Part shown: piece by piece, positions 58,216 to 64,000 of the stretch
Position numbering within the stretch: position 1 is the first letter of the stretch
Layout: every line of letters begins with the position of its first letter
Assembly: GCA_007922305.1 (NCBI GenBank)
Contig: ML677365.1
Coordinates: forward strand, 15,618,293 to 15,682,292
Direction: 5' to 3'
DNA from: Dermatemys mawii
Lineage: Eukaryota > Chordata > Testudines > Dermatemydidae
Length of the DNA stretch: 64,000 bases
Made by a program: the position numbers and the translations under genes
Notes under the pieces: generated by a model
Database searches by the model: none
The model's input: the letters and a program-made list of their open reading frames with translations, nothing else
What the model was told of the DNA's origin: nothing

Positions 58216-60167
58216 TAGGCTGTGGCTTCAAGGAATGTCATAGTTATCATAGTACCATTATTTTCCCATAGTAATAACTGTTCTTATTAAAATGCAGATG
58301 GTCTTATTGCTGAAGTATAGTAACAGGCCAGCTAACTTAAGATTCCTGCTATTCCACAATACAGTGTTACACTTGCATGAGTAACATGATATATTATAAT
58401 GTAGATCATGTTGCATATTGGCAATTTATTACCGGCTATTAGAAAGCATTTGGCAAACTGCAAAGTAATTCATATTTTTGAAGGACATTTCAAAGCAGCA
58501 TTTTTGGCTAGTGTGAGGGATTACAGTCACCATGATGGAATTTTGCTGTTTGGATATAATGTGATAACTTTTGAATGAGGCATCCGATCAGGTCCAAAAT
58601 GCCAGGGAACATTCTAGTTATCAGTTGCAGAACTCTACTGATTATAGTGAAAATTGAAAAACGTGAAGGCGGGAATATAAGGAACACACAGATTTCTTAG
58701 CATTTGTTGAACAGGCTCATTATGTTCAACACCTCTGTAATTATCTACAGATCAAAGAATAAATTGATGGCAGCCTTGAACATATTCCAGTATAATAGTA
58801 CTCCCAATGTCAATTTAAAATGTTGACACTCTGAAAGACACATCTCTGCAATTGGGAGAGGGCAGGAGGGGAAGACAGGGGAAGTGGGTTGTTTGTCTGA
58901 GCTTTAAGTTATTCAAGAACAGCTATTCCTGATTGGCTCCATGGGTGGAGACCCTTATTCTGGGATACGAGGGCCTTATTTCTGTTTAGTTTAACCTAGT
59001 GATTTAAACTAAATAGGAACAAGATATTCTTATTTCAGATTAAGAGTGTTCACACCTGGAGCTCTTCAGGAATATCTGTTCCCGAATAACTCTGTTGTGT
59101 AGACAAGCCATAAGAATGATGGGAAGGATGCAGTCAGGTGGTTTTTTCTGCCCCACTATGCTGTGTGTAGATTTTTATGTGTCGGTGTACAGATCCATCT
59201 GTTTTTTCCATTTTTGTTTTTTCTTTCTTCTTCTCTTGCCCAGAAACTCTTAATTAGCACTGTCTGGCTTGTGTACTGTCAGCAGTGTGAAACTGATAGT
59301 TGTTGCCATTAGGAATTGCTAATGAGCAGGAGCTCAGTATTGATATTGCTAATTGTAGCCTTTGCAGGAATTTCATATGTGGGAGTTTGAGAAAATAAGA
59401 AAACATGGCATTCCCTTGAGCTCAATCCAAATTTAGGACTCTGCTAGTTCATTAGTGCTTTAGGGCATGAGATCTTGATAGCCTCTCTTATACTGTACAG
59501 CTAAGGTGGTTTATCTTCTGGAAAGAGAAAGTGGCTGACTGTCACCTATTCTGCTGGGCATCATCTCGTCTGATGGTGACTGTCCTCTGTGCTGCATAGG
59601 TAAGGCACAATCAGTCACTGGGCAAGTAAACATTTTTAAAATTTGTGATCAAATATTGCCATCAGATTTTGTCAAAACTAGCCTATGCACCAGTTCTGAG
59701 GAATAAGCAGATGGGAAATTTGAACTATAAAAAGTAGACATATTTTGTAGTTATTACTGTACTATAAATTTTAGATTTTATTTTTTTTGTGGTGAAAGTC
59801 AGAAACCTACTAATTTGGTTTCAAAACAGTTTTGGAAAGTTAAGTTTTTGACAGTAAGGAGGTTAGACTGGAAACAGTTTTGAAACTTTAACTTAATTGA
59901 TCAGCAATTATGACCAGTTTTAACATTTTATGAAATGGGAGGAAAACGGGGATTCATGCAGGACTATCATGTTCACTGTCTGTGGTAAAATTAATTCCTT
60001 AATTGTGGAAGGCCGACATGTGGCCAGTTCACTTGTAGGATTTAAAAAATGCATAGACTTTTTTGTCTTTTTCCTCTTCACAGTAATTAATTTTGCCTTC
60101 TGAGCAAAATCTTTTATACTGTATAATCTCAGTAGAGTATTTTTAAAACGGAATTTAACAGAGAGAG

Positions 60168-62465
60168 TTACATAAGAATGGCCATTCTGGGTCCAACCAA
60201 TGGTCCATTTAACCTAGTATCCTGTCTTCGAGCAGTGACCAATGCCAGGTGCATTACCTGTTATGAACATTTTCTCTAATCAAGTGATACATCCTGTGTT
60301 GCCCATTCCCAGCTTCTGGAAAACAGAGGCTAGGGACACTTTAAAGCACGGTTTTGCATCCCTGCCGTCTTGGCTAGTAGCCATTGATGGACCTATCCTC
60401 CATGAATTTATCTAGTCCTTTTCTGAAATCTGTTTATAGTCTTGGCCTTCATAATGACCCCTGGCAAAGAATCCCACAGGCTGACTGAGCATCGTATGAA
60501 GAAATACTTCCTTTTTGTTTGTTTTTAAAGCTGCTGCCTATTAATTTCATTTAGTGACCCCTGAGTTCTTGTGTTATGAGACGGAGTAAATAACACTTCC
60601 TTATTTACTTTCTCCACACCAGTCACGATTTTATAGACCTCTGTCATATACCCCCTTAGCTGTTTCTTTTCCAAGCTGAAAAGTCCCAGTCTTATTAATC
60701 TCTCCTCATGTGGAAGCTGTTCCATTCTGCTAATAATTTTTGTTGCCTTTTCTGTACCCTTTCCAATTCCATATATCTTGTTTGAGATGGAATGACCAGA
60801 TCTGCAGGTAATATTCAAGATATGGGCATACCATGGATTTATAGAGAGGCAATATATTTTCTACCTTCTTATCTATTTTTTTTCCTAATGATGCCCAACA
60901 TTCTGTTAGCTTTTTTGACTGCCGCTGCTTATTGAGTGGATGTTTTCACAAAACCAGGGCCGGCTCCAGGCACCAGATGAGGAAGTACATGCTTGGATTG
61001 GCACATTTTAAGAGGCAGCATTTCGGCGATTCTTTGGGCGGCATAATCCGCAATGGCAGTCCGACCACCCTTTTTTGCTTGGGGTGGCAAAAAAGCTAGA
61101 GCTGTCCCTGCATAGAACTATTCACAATGGCTCCAAGATCTATTTCTTGAGTGGTAAGAGCTAATTTAGACCTCATAATTTTATATGTTAAGATGGGATT
61201 ATGTTTTCCAGTGTGCGTTACTTTGCATTTAACAATATTGAATTTTATTGGCCATTTTGTTGCCTAGTCTCCCAGTTTTGTGAGATCTCTTTGTAACTCT
61301 TTGCAGTCTGCTTTTGATTTAACTATCTTGAGTAATTTTGTATCATTTGCAAATTTTTCAGCCTCACTCTTCTCACCTTTTTCCAGATCATTTATGATTA
61401 TGTTGAATAGGACTGGCCCCAGGACAGGCACCTGGGGGACATCTCTATTGACTTTTTTCCACTGTGAAAACTGACCATCTATTCCTACCCTTTGTTTCCT
61501 ATTTTTTTTTTTACACCAGTTACTCATCCATGAGAGGACTTTCCTTCTTATCTCAGGATAGCTTAGTTTGCTTAAAAGCCTTTGGTGAGGGACCCTGTCA
61601 GAGACTTTCAGAAAAAGTCCAAATGCACTTTATCCACCAGATCACCCTTGTCCACATGTTTGTTGACCCTTCAGAGAATTCTTGGTGAGGTTTGGTTGGT
61701 GAGGCATGATTGGTGAGGCATGATTTTCCTTTACAAAAAACATGTTGACTCTTCCTCAACACATTGTATCTATCTAGGTGTCTGATAATTCTGTTCTTTA
61801 CTACAGTTTTAACCAATTTGCTTGGTACTGAAGCGAGGCTTAACAGCCTGTAATTGCTGGATCACCTCTTGATCTTTTTTAAAAAATTGGCATCACATTA
61901 GCTATTCTCCAGTCATCTGGTACAGAAGCTGATTTAAATGATAGGTTACATACCAGTTAGTAGTTCTGCAGTTTTATATTTCAGTTCCTTCAGAACTCTT
62001 GGATGAATACTGTCTGGTCCTGGTGACTTATTACTGTTTAGTTTATCAGTTTGTTCCAAAACTCCTCTAATGACACCGCAGTCTGGGACAGTTCCTCAGA
62101 TTTGTCACTTAAAAAGAATGGCTCAGGTTTGGGAATCTCCCTCACATCCTCAGCCATGAAGACTGATGCAAAAAATTCACTTAGTTTTTCTGCAATGGCC
62201 TTATCTTCCGTGGGGAATGCTCCTTTAGTATCTCGATCATCCAGTGGCCTAACTGGTTGTTTAGCACGCTTCCTGCTTCTGATGTACTTTTTTTGCTCTT
62301 TGTTTTGAGTCTTTGGCTAGCTGTTCTTCAAATTCTCTTTTTGGCCTCCCTAACTATATTTGTACACTTCACTTGCCAGAGTTTTTGCTCCTTTCTTTTT
62401 TCCGTTGTAGGATTTAATTTCCATTTCTTAAACCTTTTCTTATAGGTCCTGTTTTCTAAATTGTT
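60168..62465 (-). mobile_element. CR1 LINE, longest copy in the window (minus)
   Basis: On minus the copy runs from the endonuclease/RT boundary (near 62465) through the reverse transcriptase (VLGPVLFNIIINDLEKG at about 61430-61380, FANDTKLLKIV near 61340, where the usual catalytic F-A-D-D reads F-A-N-D) to the C-terminus (LPHEERLIRLGLFSLEKKQL at 60720) and a 3' untranslated region starting near 60525. Frames are broken by stops and shifts. A hAT-type MITE is inserted at 60955-61110. The 3' end is near 60168 (ACATAAGAATGGCCATTCTG). Confidence 0.88.
60955..61110. mobile_element. hAT-type MITE nested in CR1
   Basis: Ends CAGGGCCGGCTCCAGG and CTAGAGCTGTCCCTG are inverted repeats. The flanking 8-mers cacaaaac (60947-60954) and catagaac (61111-61118) match at six of eight positions and, once removed, restore the CR1 sequence. 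The interior contains GGCAGCATTTCGGCG and GCTTGGGGTGGCAAAAAAGC. Confidence 0.8.
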
Positions 62466-62705
62466 TATTTTAGTGGCTCTCCTCTGGATTCTCTCTCCAA
62501 CTTGTCCACATCTTTCTTACTTGACACAGTACTCCAGCTGAGGCCTCCCCAATGTCAAGTATACTGGGACAATTACCTCTTGTATCGTACATACAACACT
62601 CCTATTAATACACCCCAGAGTAGTTTGGCCTCTGTGCTGTGCCCAAAGTTGAAGAGTTCATCCTGGGTCAGTCCTGTGAAGTGCTTAGCACCTTCAACTA
62701 ACATT
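62466..62705 (-). mobile_element. CR1 LINE fragment, another subfamily
   Basis: On minus it contains a segment corresponding to the C-terminal part of CR1 ORF2 (GGCCTCAGCTGGAGTACTG type, near 62550-62530) and joins the previous CR1 copy end to end. Its relation to the next, + strand copy is head to head. Confidence 0.55.
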
Positions 62706-62834
62706 TAATTTATTATTGTTAATTTATTACTTATATTGAAGTAGCACTTAGAGGCTCTCATGAAGATCAGAGTAACATTCTGTTATGTGCCGTACAAATG
62801 CAGAGTTAAGAAGTGTCTTCTGCGTAGGAAGGAA

Positions 62835-63545
62835 AAACTCAAATGCACAACTACAAATGGAGAATAACTGACTAGGTCGTACCACTGAAAAGAATCGGGG
62901 TTCTAGTGGTTCACAAACTGAAAGTGAGTCAACAATGTGATGCTGTTGCCAAAAAGACTAATATTCTGGGATGTATTAATAGGAGTATTGTATCTATAAC
63001 ACAAGGTAATTGTCCCACTCTACTTGACCCTTGGGAGGTGGGGGCCTCAGCTGGAGAATGGTGTTCAATAAGAAAGATGTGGATAAGTTGGTGAGAGAGT
63101 CCAGAGGAGAGCCACAAAATGATAAAAGATTTAGAAAATGTGACGTAAGAGGAAAGGTTTTTTTTAAAAGAAACTGGGCATGTTCAGTATTTTGAGAACA
63201 AGAGAGCAGGACCTGATAGCAGTCTTCAAATATGTTAAGAGCTGTTCTAAAGAGAACTGTAGTCAATTATTCTCCACGTCCACTGAAAGTAGGACAAGAA
63301 ATAATGGGCTTTATCTGCAGTAAGGGAGATTTAGGTTAGAGCTCAGGAAAATCTTTCTAACTATAAGCATTGGAATAGACTTCCAAGGAATGTTGTGGGG
63401 AATTCCTGTCATTGGAGGTTTTTAAGAGCAGATTGGACAAAAACTCATCAGGGATGATCTAGGATTACTCAGTCTTGCCTCAGTGCAGGGGGATAGATTT
63501 GATTATTTCTGGAAGTCCCTTCCAGCCTACATTTCTGTGATTCAC
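62835..63545 (+). mobile_element. CR1 LINE 3' part, decayed
   Basis: On + the order of CR1 phrases is preserved: GGTTCACAAACTGAAAGTGAG, ATTCTGGGATGTATTAATAG, GAGTCCAGAGGAGAGCCAC, ATAATGGGCTTTATCTGCAG, TTTTTAAGAGCAGATTGGAC, and the 3' end CCCTTCCAGCCTACATTTCTGTGATTC. It is a different, older subfamily from the copy at 16962. Confidence 0.8.
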
Positions 63546-64000
63546 TGCATAGTGAATCTGGGTGATAAGCACCCAAGTCTGAGCACCTGGGGTAGTCTAG
63601 CCCATGTGTCAGTGTCCCCAGTGCAAAGTCATATCCACATTATGGTGTCTTCACTATTTCTTTACTTGCTTATTTATATTTGGGGTCATATCCCTGGCTC
63701 TCTGTGCTGAGATGCTCTCATTCTTTCCCAGTCAATTGTGGGAGTAGTTGTCTGTTTTTCAGGGGGAAGTGTGGGAGAGCATTAGAGGACTATCAGCTCT
63801 TCAGTGATTTAGTCTTCATCTACACCATAAAGTGGGTGTATTCCAGCCCGAGTTAAAGCTGAGACCACATTCTATCCCATACCCCTAGCTGGGTCTGCTA
63901 GCTCAGACTCAAAGCACCTCCAAATCTGGGTAAAAGATTTTAACATGCAGACAATGAGGGAAGAATGGGGGTTGTTTGTGCTAAAATCCTGGTAAGAGTC

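Larger units (their letters stand above)
51206..64000 (+). other. STK3: STK3 intron 4 (partial, at least 12.8 kb)
   Basis: Begins GTAAGT and continues to the window end; no exon encoding the HRD or DFG motifs was found on +. Stretches 51910-53541, 53851-56099, 56246-56689, 56961-57989, 58216-60167 and 63546-64000 show no recognised feature beyond poly-T runs (52825-52845), a MITE-like right end near 59095-59110 (TGTGTAGACAAGCC), and a possible MITE left end near 63811. Confidence 0.85.

Noticed and set aside
51206..64000. STK3 exon 5
   Set aside because: No sequence encoding the expected catalytic-loop (HRD) or DFG region was found on the + strand before the window ends.

Overview
This window is vertebrate nuclear DNA. 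It is low in coding density, rich in CR1 LINEs, PIF/Harbinger and hAT DNA transposons, and has no prokaryotic-style gene packing. The repeat mix (CR1 copies on both strands, Harbinger elements with TTA target duplications, many short inverted-repeat elements whose ends read GGCCTGGTCTACAC or similar, and hAT elements ending CAGGGGTGG or CAGTGGTTCTC) is what I associate with turtles. A crocodilian or another sauropsid cannot be excluded from sequence alone.

One host gene is present: the 5' part of STK3 (MST2, the Hippo-pathway kinase) on the + strand. A CpG-rich promoter lies at about 17.4-18.2 kb. Exon 1 is 18005-18027, exon 2 41046-41126, exon 3 42926-43054 and exon 4 51091-51205. Together the four exons encode 116 residues: the N-terminal tail, the glycine loop, the catalytic lysine, helix C and the hinge of the kinase domain. 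The rest of the gene lies beyond the right edge, so 51206-64000 is intron 4.

Layout. 1-17.4 kb is upstream intergenic DNA holding a decayed LTR-element gag (about 0.6-1.65 kb), a decayed hAT transposase, a CR1 copy interrupted by a palindromic element, a 690-bp Harbinger-type element and a CR1 3' end just before the promoter. 18.0-41.0 kb is intron 1 (23 kb), which holds a complete but mutated 4.5-kb Harbinger transposon (34717-39229), a hAT with very long inverted repeats (26191-27705), other hAT copies, a 400-base assembly gap, and a cluster of tRNA-like modules. Intron 2 is short. Intron 3 (8 kb) holds a second, older Harbinger. Intron 4 holds CR1 copies, MITEs and another palindromic element.

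The most interesting signals are two. First, palindromic elements at 13.4, 16.2 and 53.5 kb carry a hammerhead-ribozyme-like core on their arms; two of them, and a truncated relative at 46.3 kb, have 10-13 bp direct repeats at their ends. This layout resembles Penelope-like retroelements rather than cut-and-paste transposons. Second, both Harbinger copies share a third reading frame, antisense to the Myb-like gene. It is preceded by a splice acceptor at the same distance from its ATG in both copies, and its protein sequence is conserved between the two divergent copies.
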